Source of the DNA: Conidiobolus incongruus B7586
Taxonomy: Eukaryota; Entomophthoromycota; Entomophthoromycetes; Entomophthorales; Conidiobolaceae
Assembly: GCA_000697335.1 (NCBI GenBank)
Contig: JNEM01013203.1
Span: 1 to 18,400, forward strand
Direction of reading: 5' to 3'
Length of the DNA: 18,400 bases
In this document: one piece after another, positions 9,393 to 18,400 of the stretch
Position numbering within the stretch: position 1 is the first letter of the stretch
How the letters are laid out: each line of letters opens with the position of its first letter
The notes under the pieces: generated by a model
Seen by the model: only the letters and a program-made list of their open reading frames with translations
What the model was told of the DNA's origin: nothing
Database searches by the model: none
Program-made: the position numbers and the translations under genes

Positions 9393-10416
9393 TTAGTGCA
9401 ATATTTTCGATTTCTTAGCTCCGTTCAACTTTCTCTGCTTTTCCTCTTCGATAATTAATTCGGCTTGGGATAGAGGTCTCTTAGGAGGTTGAGTAACTGG
9501 TTTTGGCGATGAGATATCTGCAGTTTTAGTTGACGACGAAGCGTTAGCCTTAGCCAATGAGTTGAGAGATTTTGGTTTGAATCCCGAAGGTTTAGAAAGA
9601 GCGGGTTTTTTTATGACCATCTGTAGTTTGATGGGACCATTATCATCCCGTTTGAGTTCAGATTCAACTTTGGGCTTATCTTCCTCCTTCTCTTTGGCAA
9701 GTTCGCGAGCTTTGTCAATTTGCTCTTGGAGTAGACGTTTTTGTCTATCTTCGTCATTAGCATCTTGACGATCTTTCTTTTCAATAGCAGCCTAATTATA
9801 TTAAATATTGATTAATATAAAATATAAATTGAATAATCATAAATTCTTACCCTTCTCGCAAGTTCCTTAGGAGAGTTATCAATCCAAGATACCCACCAAC
9901 CTCTGTCATCTTGGTCCACATGACATAAACCCTCGCGACCCAAATGCATGACAAATTCAGTAAGAGAATTCCATCTGGTAGCATTCATATGAAGATGAGA
10001 GCGATCGGAGATAACTTCTTGATATACTTTATTGGCAAAAGTTCTTTTAATGCCATGTCTGAAATATTGATTAATGAATAACTCATGTATTAAATAAAAG
10101 ATTTTAGAATAATTACCTCGAAGATAAAATTGACAAATATTGAGCTTGAAACTCCCTAGAAAAATTATGGATAAATTTTCCGGGATTTTCTGCAAAGATA
10201 GCCATTTGTCTCTGGTGAGATTCTGAGTTAATATGACACTAAAACCAAATTATTAATATTTTATAGACATCAGTAACATAATTAACTTACTTTAAAACCA
10301 TTATCATCTCTACATTGTTTTTCGCACATTTGACAGTAGTAACGTAATTTTTGTAAACCTTTTGCTTTAATTCTGTTAGCAATTGCTTTGGGTGTTAAGA
10401 ATCCGTCTTTTGCCAT
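9393..10416 (-). CDS. KIN17: KIN17-type DNA/RNA-binding zinc-finger protein
   Basis: KIN17 is a conserved nuclear protein tied to DNA replication, repair and RNA processing. Exons are 10416-10291, 10238-10117, 10058-9851 and 9791-9393 (introns 52, 58 and 59 nt), giving 284 aa. The N-terminus MAKDGFLTPKAIANRIKAKG is diagnostic. A C2H2-type finger follows (C28, C31, H44, H50), then the winged-helix domain at about 60-150, including HGIKRTFANKVYQEVI, HMNATRWNSLTEFV and GWWVSWID. A charged coiled-coil-like stretch (about 153-195) and a Lys/Pro-rich tail end the protein. It lacks the C-terminal SH3-like tandem seen in animal KIN17 (about 390 aa), as short fungal forms do. All splice phases fit and nothing appears broken. 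It is divergent from the peroxidase gene. Confidence 0.95.
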
Positions 10417-10657
10417 TTTGAATTATTATTTAAATATTAATGAGTTATTTTGTTAATTAAAAATCAAAAAATGTGACTAATTTGATAAATTAATAATTAA
10501 ATTTAATCATGATAAATCTCAAATAAAATAAATTATGGGAATTTTTTTAGTTTGAAAAGTAATCTTCCCATAAAAATTCCATTTTAATTATCAAAATTTA
10601 AATTTAAGGATAGACAGTCCCACTACAGTTTTGTTTATTATATAAATATTTTAAAAA
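10417..10657. promoter_or_regulatory. Shared divergent promoter of KIN17 and peroxidase, with inverted repeat
   Basis: These 241 bp separate the two start codons, so both promoters must be here or overlap the genes. A perfect 9-bp inverted repeat, TTATGGGAA (10533-10541) and TTCCCATAA (10565-10573), has a 23-bp spacer, contains unusual GGG/CCC cores for this AT-rich DNA and lies near the middle. A TATAAA lies at 10641-10646, very close to the peroxidase ATG. No CCAATCA is seen. Confidence 0.5.
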
Positions 10658-11403
10658 ATGATAAAAATTAGAACTATATTTTTTACAAGTATAATAATTC
10701 TTACAGTTAGCTTATTAATTAATCGTTTTTTCCAAAATTTTATTCCAAAAATTCATCATTTTGAATACAATGAAAAATTTTATGGATTTAAATTAACAGA
10801 TATTAATGAAAAAGAATTTAAATTAGATACATTAAAGGATAAAGTGATATTAATAGTGAATTCGGCATGCGAATGTGGTCATATTAGTCAATTAAAACAG
10901 TTGGAATCTATTTATAGGAACTATAAAGGGAAGGGATTCGAAATTATATTGGTTCCATCTGATCAATTTGATCAAGAGTTGGAAACTAATTCAGGTATAA
11001 TTTGTAATTATTGAATAGGCATTTTAGTTTATTGATTTCAATATTTTCTAGAAATTTTCAATTTTTTGAATAATAATTACAATGTACAGTTTAAAATAAT
11101 GACCAAAGTGTAAAAGAGCAAAGTAATATAATTATTGATGTGATATTAACTTTGGTCTTAGTTGGCTTAATGGTCCCAATTCCGATCCACTCATGAATTA
11201 TTTAACCAGTGAACTGGAGCACCCTTCTGGTGGCAATAAAATTAAATGGAATTTTGAAGTAAATTTAAATAATATAATATTGAATTAATATTAACTCAAA
11301 TATTTAGAAATTTCTAATTGATAGGAGAGGATTTTTAAGAAAACGATTCGCTGCTTATACCCAACCTAGAGATATTGTTCAATATATCGAAGATTTATTG
11401 TAA
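10658..11403 (+). CDS. Membrane-anchored glutathione peroxidase family protein, one-Cys type
   Basis: The family reduces hydroperoxides with thioredoxin or glutathione. Exons are 10658-10994, 11052-11109, 11162-11258 and 11308-11403 (introns 57, 52 and 49 nt), giving 195 aa. Residues 4-23 are a hydrophobic signal or anchor segment, so ER or secretory location is likely. The thioredoxin-like fold follows: FKLTDINEKEFKLDTLKDKV, NSACECG with the peroxidatic Cys at 73, GKGFEIILVPSDQF, a Gln at 106 of the catalytic tetrad, LNGPNSDPL and the tetrad Trp-Asn pair in KWNFEKFLID (W161, N162). Odd points: the usual FPCNQFG is VPSDQFD with one residue missing, and the resolving cysteine of fungal enzymes (EFCQLNY) is leucine (L118). 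An extra Cys at 71 makes a CxC with C73. The anchor plus missing resolving Cys recalls animal GPX7/8, presumably by convergence. No ER-retention tail is seen. Confidence 0.88.
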
Positions 11404-11410
11404 CATAAAA

Positions 11411-12234
11411 TTAAATTAAATTGTTGGCGAATGGATTGGCATGGATGGTTATACTCTGGATTCTAACTTCTTTTAAGGGTCGATTCTTTGCATCTACGGG
11501 TAATGCTTCGATCGTATCCAATGTTGTATCCACTCCGTCAATGACTCTAGATAGATTAATAGGTTATTGAATAGTTCGTTTAAGTGATAATAAATAATGT
11601 AATTACTTTCCAAATACTGTATACTTGCCATCCAAATGGGATTGCTTGGAATAGGTGATAAAAAACTGGGAGCCATTAGTATCAGGTCCAGAATTCGCCA
11701 TACTCAATATTCCTCGACTATGATGCTAATATAAATAAAACTTAGATTTAATTTAAATGAATGTTAATAGTTAGTTGAGGATTACTCTTAAAGTGGGTTT
11801 AATCTCATTAGCAAATTTTTTATTCCATATTGATGTACCTCCCTTCCCTGTACCTTAATCAAATTTTATCATTTAAATTATTGTCAATGAGTATTTAATT
11901 AAATATACCTGTAGGATCACCAGTCTAAACTATAAATCAATTAAATATTCAATAAAATCAAAGTAAAATATTTACCTGAAACATAAAACCCTTGATATTT
12001 CTATGAATTAAACAATTATCATAATAACCAGAAGCTGCTAGAGCTAAAAAATTCTAAAAAAAATTAATATTAAATCAATTATATATGAATATAAACAATA
12101 TTTACTTCACAAGCTTTGGGTACGCTTTCACAAAATAATTCTAATTTTAAATCACCAACATCGGTGTGTAATGTAACGGACTAAAATATATAGATAAATA
12201 AATTTAAATTAATTTTATTTTATTAAGTTACCAT
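11411..12234 (-). CDS. PPIL3: PPIL3-type cyclophilin (peptidyl-prolyl cis-trans isomerase)
   Basis: PPIL3 is a single-domain cyclophilin that in other eukaryotes associates with the spliceosome. Exons are 12234-12232 (ATG only), 12180-12106, 12053-11976, 11924-11909 (16 nt), 11853-11786, 11725-11607 and 11546-11411. Introns are 51-60 nt and all phases fit, giving 164 aa, the family's usual length. Diagnostic blocks: [50 protein letters not shown] (with the catalytic Arg), [35 protein letters not shown] and ITIHANPFA near the end. The cyclophilin A drug-contact Trp is His in [10 protein letters not shown], as is normal for PPIL3. Its stop codon lies 7 bp from the peroxidase stop on the other strand. 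It appears intact. Confidence 0.95.
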
Positions 12235-12399
12235 TATTTCAAATTTACTATTAATCAACAAATTTTGATGAAATTAAATGTCAACTTAATCATGAAATTT
12301 ATTGTAATGGTAAACTGGTTTAAATTTTATGGGATAAAAAATCTAATTACATAATAAATGATTTATTAAATAAAATTTAAAAATATTTAAAAGTAATAT
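12235..12399. other. Short intergenic region, PPIL3 promoter
   Basis: These 165 bp lie between the end of the Zn2Cys6 gene and the start of PPIL3, both on the minus strand, so the PPIL3 promoter must be here or overlap the upstream gene's 3' end. It is AT-rich with no motif I would single out. Confidence 0.5.
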
Positions 12400-14100
12400 T
12401 TATGATAAAATAGGTAAAAACTAAAAAATATTATATTAATATTGATAATATACAGTATATTATATGTAACTTACATTGCCGACAATCATCAAAGGTACAT
12501 CAAAGATATCCCTTTTGATGGTAAAACAGTATGCGCAGTTTACAGTTTGATTATTGGGGGTTAGTAAAGTGCATGTGGTCATTACAGACATTTCAGAGTT
12601 ATCAAATGAGTGAGTCGCATACCTTTCCCAGTATTCAACAGCTGAACTATCGTCCATAATCTATTAATAGATGTTAGAGGTATGTAATGGGTTGGTATTG
12701 ATTGAATTTACTTGATAAATATAAGTAGAAGTAGAAAGTAACTGCTCCTTAGTCCACTGTGTCAGCATTGTAAATTCTTTTCCGATTAATACAATTTCGC
12801 CATTGCGTCGCCATACGACTGTGGGGGTGCCTGATAGTTGGATTAATTTGTCAAATTCCTAAATTTTCAATTTAGTTAAATAAAAATAACCTTAAATATG
12901 ATAAAATTACCAATAAAGTTCTTTGGAAACATTTTTCAACGAATACTAAATCTTCTTCTGTCAAGTTCATGATTTGAGAGATGAAAGATGGTCGAAATTG
13001 GGTAATTGCTCGACATATTCTAAGAATATTTTCTTTGCTCATTCTATAAAAATTAATTAGTATTATGAGAATGAGTAGAGAAACAGAATGAATTAGTTTA
13101 CCTCTCTTGAATATGCTGTAATAAGAAATGATAACCTGAAGTGTAGTCGTGAGCTTTGTGAATCGAGTTATAAATTTGGTGGACTTGAACGAGACGACGC
13201 TTAGCGTTGCCTATTTTCTTGGATGTTGCAGCTTTATGCAACTGGTTAGGTCCACTTGTGGATGGTATTGAGGGACTTGGTGAAGATGACTGATCCTTGG
13301 AAGAAATTTGAGTTGGCCAAGATCCGTGGTCGGCAAGTCCCATATCAGGATAGGTTTGATATGGGACTTGGTTAAAGTTAGTAGGGGCATTTAACATATT
13401 ACTTAACATTCCATATTCGGAATTAGCAGTTTCAGAAAAGAAACCATAATTCACATTAGGAAAATTGAACATTTGGTTAGTACCTAATATTAAAATTATC
13501 AATATATAATTTATCAATAATACATAATTGTAATACTTACCAAGTGTAAAGTCCATAGAACCTTGTGAAGTTTGCTTTAATTAAAGTTTGTTAGCAAATT
13601 TAGAAATACTACTTGATTATTTCAAAATATTCACCTGAGCATAGTTATTATTAGTGGTAACTGAAGGAATAGAATAATTGACTGAGGATAATAAATCAGA
13701 TACACTATTATTGCTACTGTTGATTGTTGTAGGGTTTGAAATGTTAGTTATATTAGTAATAGGTTGCACAGGTTCTGGTGGAGGTATTGGACTTTCACTA
13801 CCCATATATTTAGCTCTCTTGCGATACCCATCCTTACAGGTATCAGCAATCTTTCTTTGTACACAACGGTTACAAGGTCTATCTATTAGATACAAAAATA
13901 AATTATCTATTTACAAATATTTATGTTTAATAAAACATACTAGAATCGCAGGTAACATGAGATTTTTGACAGTTATTACAAGCTCTACTGGTTTTCTTTT
14001 TTCTAGGTAATTTCACCTTTTCTTTATTATCCTTGTTATTTTTAGTTTTATCATTAGTATTATTATTTTTGTTGTTATTATTAGTATTTTCTGGTTCCAT
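12400..14100 (-). CDS. ERT1: Zn2Cys6 transcription factor with PAS domain, ERT1/RDS2 (AcuK/AcuM) type
   Basis: Relatives control gluconeogenesis and the use of non-fermentable carbon. Exons are 14100-13941, 13882-13635, 13574-13541, 13483-13102, 13043-12911, 12858-12712, 12660-12475 and 12420-12400. Introns are 51-60 nt and all phases fit, giving 436 aa. The binuclear zinc cluster has C40, C43, C50, C56, C59 and C68 (TSRACNNCQKSHVTC ... RPCNRC ... DTCKDGYRKRAKYMG), the ERT1/RDS2 signature including the KDGxRKRAKY tail. A low-complexity S/N/P region follows. The conserved C-terminal half starts near YTSGYHFLLQHIQER and continues with LRICRAITQFRPSFI. The PAS-like domain is at about 320-436 (LSGTPTVVWRRNGEIVLIG, FTMLTQW, EYWERYATHSF, CAYCFTIKRDIFDVPLMIVG). 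The last, 21-nt exon adds FLPILS, matching the family's usual end. Whether it is ERT1 or RDS2 proper cannot be decided. Confidence 0.92.
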
Positions 14101-14764
14101 TTCACTTAATACAATAAATCTATAATTTAATGTGTTTTCTTTAAAATAATAATAAAAATATATTTTTACTAAATGATCATTTGTTAATTCATTTAAAATC
14201 CAAAATTTGGGTTTATTGGATAAATTATTATTGGATTTTTATTGACTCATATACATTCATCAATGATTAATTATTATGTGTGATCTTTAGATCATCTGAT
14301 ATGCTTTGATGGGTATTAAAAGTGATTTATATACCTTAATGGTTATAACTAATTATATACTTATTTATTAAATATTGATCTGTGAATTATTTATCTTAAA
14401 ATGAAAATAAAAACACGAGATTAGCTTGCTAGAGTTAAATAATTAAAATATAAACAGCAAATAACACATATTCAAAATATAAGGTTAATAGTTGGATCAA
14501 AGTATATTGAATGATATTTCAATGTATTTTGGAACCTTAATATTATATAATTTCAATTGTAATATATTGTATTGATAAAAATATATATAGTATATATAAT
14601 ATGCATTTGTGTATTGATCATTTAAGCGATTGTCTTGAACATAATCTATATAAGTTATAAAATGCTAAGCTCATTGAAAATTTCAAAGTGATCTATATAT
14701 TTATTATATTAGAATCATAAATTAATTACATCCTATTAATACAAAATCCAATACTATTTGAATT
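14101..14764. other. Intergenic region holding the ERT1-type gene's promoter
   Basis: This lies between the 3' end of the NSUN gene and the start of the Zn2Cys6 gene. Apart from ATTGG motifs at 14215-14219 and 14230-14234 and a TGACTCA at 14243-14249, it is plain AT-rich DNA. No open frame is convincing; the 63-codon frame at 14722-14913 overlaps the NSUN C-terminus in another frame. Confidence 0.5.
14243..14249. promoter_or_regulatory. TGACTCA (Gcn4/AP-1-type) site
   Basis: This is a perfect 7-bp TGACTCA, 143 bp upstream of the Zn2Cys6 gene's ATG. It is the classical site for Gcn4-type bZIP factors. A chance match is possible, but GC-containing motifs are rare in this AT-rich DNA and its position suits a promoter. 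Confidence 0.4.
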
Positions 14765-15751
14765 TTATGTACTAGAAACATCGCTAACATCTTCTTCTTC
14801 ATCGTCACTATACTCTGTATTTTTCTTAACATTACAGAAATATAAAGGTCCAAATCCTTGGGCAGTATCAGGTAAGCACATCCATCCATGCTTAGTTGCC
14901 TCACCCAATTCAAATTTAAGGGGCTGGACTAATACTTCATCACCAAATCGCTTGATTAATTTGTCGATAATATCGTCATTTTCCATTGGACTAAGTGAAC
15001 ATGTTGCGTATACAAGTTGACCTCCAGGCTTGAGCATATACCAAGCTGACTGGATCAAACTGTATTGACGATCCGCATTAAATTTGGTGAGTTTAGTCGA
15101 CCAACTGCTTAACTCTTGGGGTGAATGTAAAACATGACGTTCAGTAGAGCATGGAGCATCTAAGAGAATACGATCAAATTTATTGGCTCCAAACAATCCA
15201 TATTTGGTTCCGTCCACTTGTGTTATTTTATATTGAATCAAGGGAGGGGCGTGTGTGGGTTGGAAATAAGAGTTTAATACATTCTTCAAACGATGGAATC
15301 TAGTTTGACTAACTTCGTTACTATGTAAAGATCCAGTTCCTCCTAAAAGATATTGACCAATTGCGACTGATTTCCCACCGGGAGCTGCACAGAGATCTAA
15401 GACATCGTGGTGGTTCATAATATTCAGAGCTTGAACAGGAAGTAAAGAAGCAGCGTCCAACAAGTAATGAGTAAATACTCCTTGTTCATCCTGCTGGGGA
15501 CTTGGGAAAGGATTGTTGGTCTCTTGGGATACTCTATGCAAGGTGGTAATATCATTTAAAGAATCTCCGTACTTTAGCAATTCTTGAGTTTGAGGGCTAG
15601 AAATAGTAGGTAGATTGATTAAACAAGCATGTCTTGTAGGCTTGAAAAGTGCTTTAATTAAAGTGGACCACCTCTCTTGTCCATAAATATTTGAATAATA
15701 GTGAATGAATCCTTTAGCTGATTTTTGAGGTGCTTTCTGATCTTTACCCAT
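14765..15751 (-). CDS. NSUN4-type RNA cytosine-5 methyltransferase
   Basis: This 328-aa, single-exon protein uses S-adenosylmethionine to methylate C5 of cytosine in RNA. N-terminal FIHYYSNIYGQERWSTLIKA matches the NSUN3/4-type lead-in (YYxxxYGxRWxxL). The AdoMet-binding motif I is DVLDLCAAPGGKSVA (116-130). Motif IV is LLDAPCSTERHVLHS (197-210) with the release Cys at 201, and motif VI is LVYATCSLSPMEND (246-259) with the nucleophile Cys at 251. The RHxLH after motif IV points to NSUN4, which acts on mitochondrial rRNA in animals, rather than NSUN3. No PUA domain is present. A classical mitochondrial presequence is not obvious: the start MGKDQKAPQKSAKG is lysine-rich with no arginine. The C-terminus ends in an acidic tail (SDDEEEDVSDVSS). 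The gene looks intact; substrate and compartment are inferred. Confidence 0.9.
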   Translation of the reverse strand: MGKDQKAPQKSAKGFIHYYSNIYGQERWSTLIKALFKPTRHACLINLPTISSPQTQELLKYGDSLNDITTLHRVSQETNNPFPSPQQDEQGVFTHYLLDAASLLPVQALNIMNHHDVLDLCAAPGGKSVAIGQYLLGGTGSLHSNEVSQTRFHRLKNVLNSYFQPTHAPPLIQYKITQVDGTKYGLFGANKFDRILLDAPCSTERHVLHSPQELSSWSTKLTKFNADRQYSLIQSAWYMLKPGGQLVYATCSLSPMENDDIIDKLIKRFGDEVLVQPLKFELGEATKHGWMCLPDTAQGFGPLYFCNVKKNTEYSDDEEEDVSDVSST

Positions 15752-17159
15752 ATTTTCTATTTTCTATTTTCTTATTCTTATTTTGTTAACAATAATTTAT
15801 TCAATCCAGATTTATAGTAAATTTAACTAAAGAAAAAATTAAATTGAGATTGTGGGTATATCAAGAATTTCAATTTAACAATTGGATTGAAGTATGCAAA
15901 TTGTGATTATTTATTATATTGATCTTAAATATTGCACAGAGTTGATAAATATGTAAAGCTATTTAACAACAAATATGTTGATAAAGGATTTATAAGAAAA
16001 TATGTTTATATCTCTGTAGTATCATATTATTTATATATTGATTTTAATTATCAAAAACCTCGAATTATTTTTTAACAATAAATATATTGCAATTCATTAA
16101 TAACTAAGTTGTGAAATAAAAAGCTTAGATAACAATTTGGTACCAAAAATCACCTATGAATATAAACATCACAATATACATACCACAAATGTTTTTATTA
16201 ATTTTGCTTTCAGATAAAAAATACACTATTGTTAAAATTGATAAATTTAATAACAATTTTGATACAAGATACCCAAACATTTTCTGAATGAATTTACAAA
16301 ATTCATGATTATGTGAAAATCATTGTTCCTTATTAACCAAAATATAATATTTCCTAAGATTAATGATCATTCATGTTTAATAAATTTTTACAAATTATAT
16401 TTTTTTGATTATATCAATTACCTAATTTAAATTTAATATTTAATGAATTTGAATAATGTCTTTGATATTTTGATATCGAATAAAATTTTGAATTAATAGA
16501 TAAGATCTATATTCATCTAATATAGATTATTGTAATTTAAATATTTCAAACTATTATCTTTATATTACTTATTGACAAATAATTTTGAAATTTCACTGAA
16601 TAATGTAATCATTGAAAAATAATCTTAATATTCGTAATATTCACTATCAAAATAACGTTTTTAATATGTGATTGATATAAGTATTTGATATATAAATATT
16701 TATCTGAAATCGCGTTGTACATATAATATCAAAATTGAAAATAGGTTGTTCTTTATAGAAATAGAAATTCATTATTAAATATTAGGTATTGCAAAAATTG
16801 CAAATGATTAATAAATTGAACAAACAATAAATAATAAAAAAGTAATTGTTGATTTACAATAATATATCAAAAATAATATTAAAACAATTAATAAAAATTT
16901 GAAATGGAAAATACACCCAAGATGGACACAAATTAGCAATCTTAAGATTTAAATATTTTACTCTGCTTATTGAACTAGCTCAATTAATTATAATTTTTTA
17001 AACTCAATTTCATTTAGTAATTTTGATTTATTTCCATTTTGGTATCTTTTTTTGAATATACTTTTTCAATGTTATCAAATATTGAATCTCTTATTCTGCT
17101 TATATTTAAATATCATTTATTATTAATATTATCATCATAATAATGAAACACTTCAATCA
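15752..17159. other. AT-rich intergenic arm, no gene supported
   Basis: The first 150 bp presumably hold the NSUN promoter; an ATTGG (CCAAT on the minus strand) is at 15881-15885. Beyond that I see only AT-rich DNA, with no open frame above chance length, no tRNA pattern and no large repeat. Confidence 0.5.
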
Positions 17160-17470
17160 ATTTCCCTTTGTGAACTCTGTAATCGAATTTAATAAGTAAC
17201 CGCCTATTTTTTGATATGAATACATCTTGACTTTAAATTATATTCTTGAGTGTTATTGTCAACTACCGCTAAGATCCGTCAATGAGGAGCTGAAGAATTC
17301 ACCACGAGGTCATCACATTGATGTATAAGGATTCCCCAACTCATTAGTAGACACAAGCGCATTATCCAACGATTAACTCCGGTAGTTAACCAAGTTTCTC
17401 CCCAGCTAACCATTACACAGTTATTTTGGAAAAATATCTTCCAAACTGACCTCAACAACTCTAATTTACT
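17160..17470. other. GC-richer, coding-like block of unknown origin
   Basis: This block is conspicuously richer in G/C than the surrounding arm. On the minus strand one frame reads TNELGNPYTS and PRGEFFSSSLTDLSGS with several stops. Another minus frame is open for about 74 codons (WGETWLTTGVNRWIMRLC within it). A plus frame from about 17322 to 17529 is open for about 68 codons without a convincing start. I do not recognise any of them. The likeliest reading is an old gene fragment that has lost its frame; a structured RNA is possible. Confidence 0.4.
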
Positions 17471-18400
17471 ATTTACTCCTCTTACACTAATCCTTATGCA
17501 AAAAATTAGAAAATTACTACTTCTTCAATAGCAAAAGATATTGAATGATTCCATATGCAATTATCAAATGGCTTTAAGTTATATTATAAGAGCTAATTGT
17601 TATATAGGCTCTAATAACAGGATTTGACAACTCAAAGTGCTAATTTTGATTGATAAGTAAAGCTTTGATATAAACTTGTAACTATTAGAAAAAGTTAATA
17701 TTTGATTAATTGCAACCAAGCAATATATTTGATATATTGAAAATTTATGTTTTAAAATTTTAAACTATAATGAAAATTTATCTAAGATTATATAGAATTT
17801 ATAATAAATATATCTTGATCTAATTATTTTCAATTAATAATTTTAATTTTATTAATACATATTATTTAATAGCCAAAATATTACTTTTTATTATTATTTC
17901 AAAGTCAAAAATAAATAATTTGATATTCAAAAATAATTGTATATTTTTTTATTATCTTATAAATTAAATATAATATTAATATTCATGTTAATAATTTTAT
18001 AAATATTATTTTTAAGCTTTAATATTTTAATGATAAATATTTTAAATATATAAATATATATACTAATAGTTTCTAATACTAAATTATATAAAAAAAGGAT
18101 TTATATTTTAATATAGGTTTATTATTAATTAATAAAATCTTTTTTTATTAATATTTTTTTAACATTTAATATCAATTTAGGTTACAATTAATATAAAGAA
18201 TAAATATTATAATTTATTAAATTTTATTAAAAATCAATAATAAATAATTTATAATCCTTTAAACTTTACTAAAAGCTAATAAAGTTAGTATTCTATTTAA
18301 ATCTAATAAATAACTTTTTTTTATTTTAAAACTAGAAATTAAATTTTTAAAATTTGATAAATTTTAGAAAACTAATTTCTATTATCTTAAATTTAAAATA
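17471..18400. other. Extremely AT-rich terminal stretch, nothing seen
   Basis: Composition becomes nearly all A/T, especially after 17800, resembling the first 280 bp of the window. I see no gene, tandem array or terminal repeat. Confidence 0.5.

Noticed and set aside
9562-9768. Plus-strand 68-codon Ser/Leu-rich frame
   Set aside because: Antisense shadow of the KIN17 last exon.
13678-14010. Plus-strand 110-codon frame
   Set aside because: Antisense of the Zn2Cys6 gene's first two exons; the sense strand has the zinc-cluster cysteines.
14722-14913. 63-codon minus-strand frame
   Set aside because: Alternative frame over the NSUN C-terminus.
1-18400. CRISPR array, biosynthetic cluster or bacterial-type defence system
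   Set aside because: No repeat-spacer pattern; the genes are unrelated eukaryotic housekeeping and regulatory genes with introns.

Overview
The window is a gene-dense stretch of a very AT-rich genome (GC about a quarter, by eye). The organism is almost certainly a fungus, probably an early-diverging, zygomycete-grade lineage. A Zn2Cys6 regulator of the ERT1/RDS2 (AcuK/AcuM) type is fungal, and KIN17 and NF-YA have compact fungal-like architectures. Genes carry many short introns, mostly 49-65 nt, with GTAA/GTAT/GTGA donors and TTTAG/ATAG acceptors. The species cannot be named from sequence alone.

Layout. Positions 1-2773 are an AT-rich arm with no intact gene; it holds a decayed proteinase K-type subtilase fragment at about 285-563. 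From 2774 to 15751 are nine recognisable genes: ALKBH1-type dioxygenase (-), NF-YA/HAP2 (+, four exons), a TMEM198/DUF4203-type membrane protein (-), a decayed RIB7 riboflavin reductase (-), KIN17 (-, four exons), an N-terminally anchored glutathione peroxidase (+, four exons), a PPIL3-type cyclophilin (-, seven exons), an ERT1/RDS2-type regulator (-, eight exons) and an NSUN4-type m5C methyltransferase (-, one exon). Positions 15752-18400 are a second AT-rich arm, empty except for a GC-richer, coding-like block at about 17160-17470.

The genes are not a pathway or an operon; they are unrelated housekeeping and regulatory genes. KIN17 and the peroxidase share a 241-bp divergent promoter. The peroxidase and the cyclophilin converge with only 7 bp between their stop codons. 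NF-YA has NF-Y consensus sites (CCAATCA) in its own promoter, which suggests autoregulation.

I found no novel multi-gene system. The points most worth a second look are: RIB7 with a readable exon structure but stop codons and lost conserved residues; ALKBH1 with an N-terminal frame break and a lost 2-oxoglutarate arginine; a membrane-anchored peroxidase that keeps the peroxidatic but not the resolving cysteine; and several unexplained coding-like islands.
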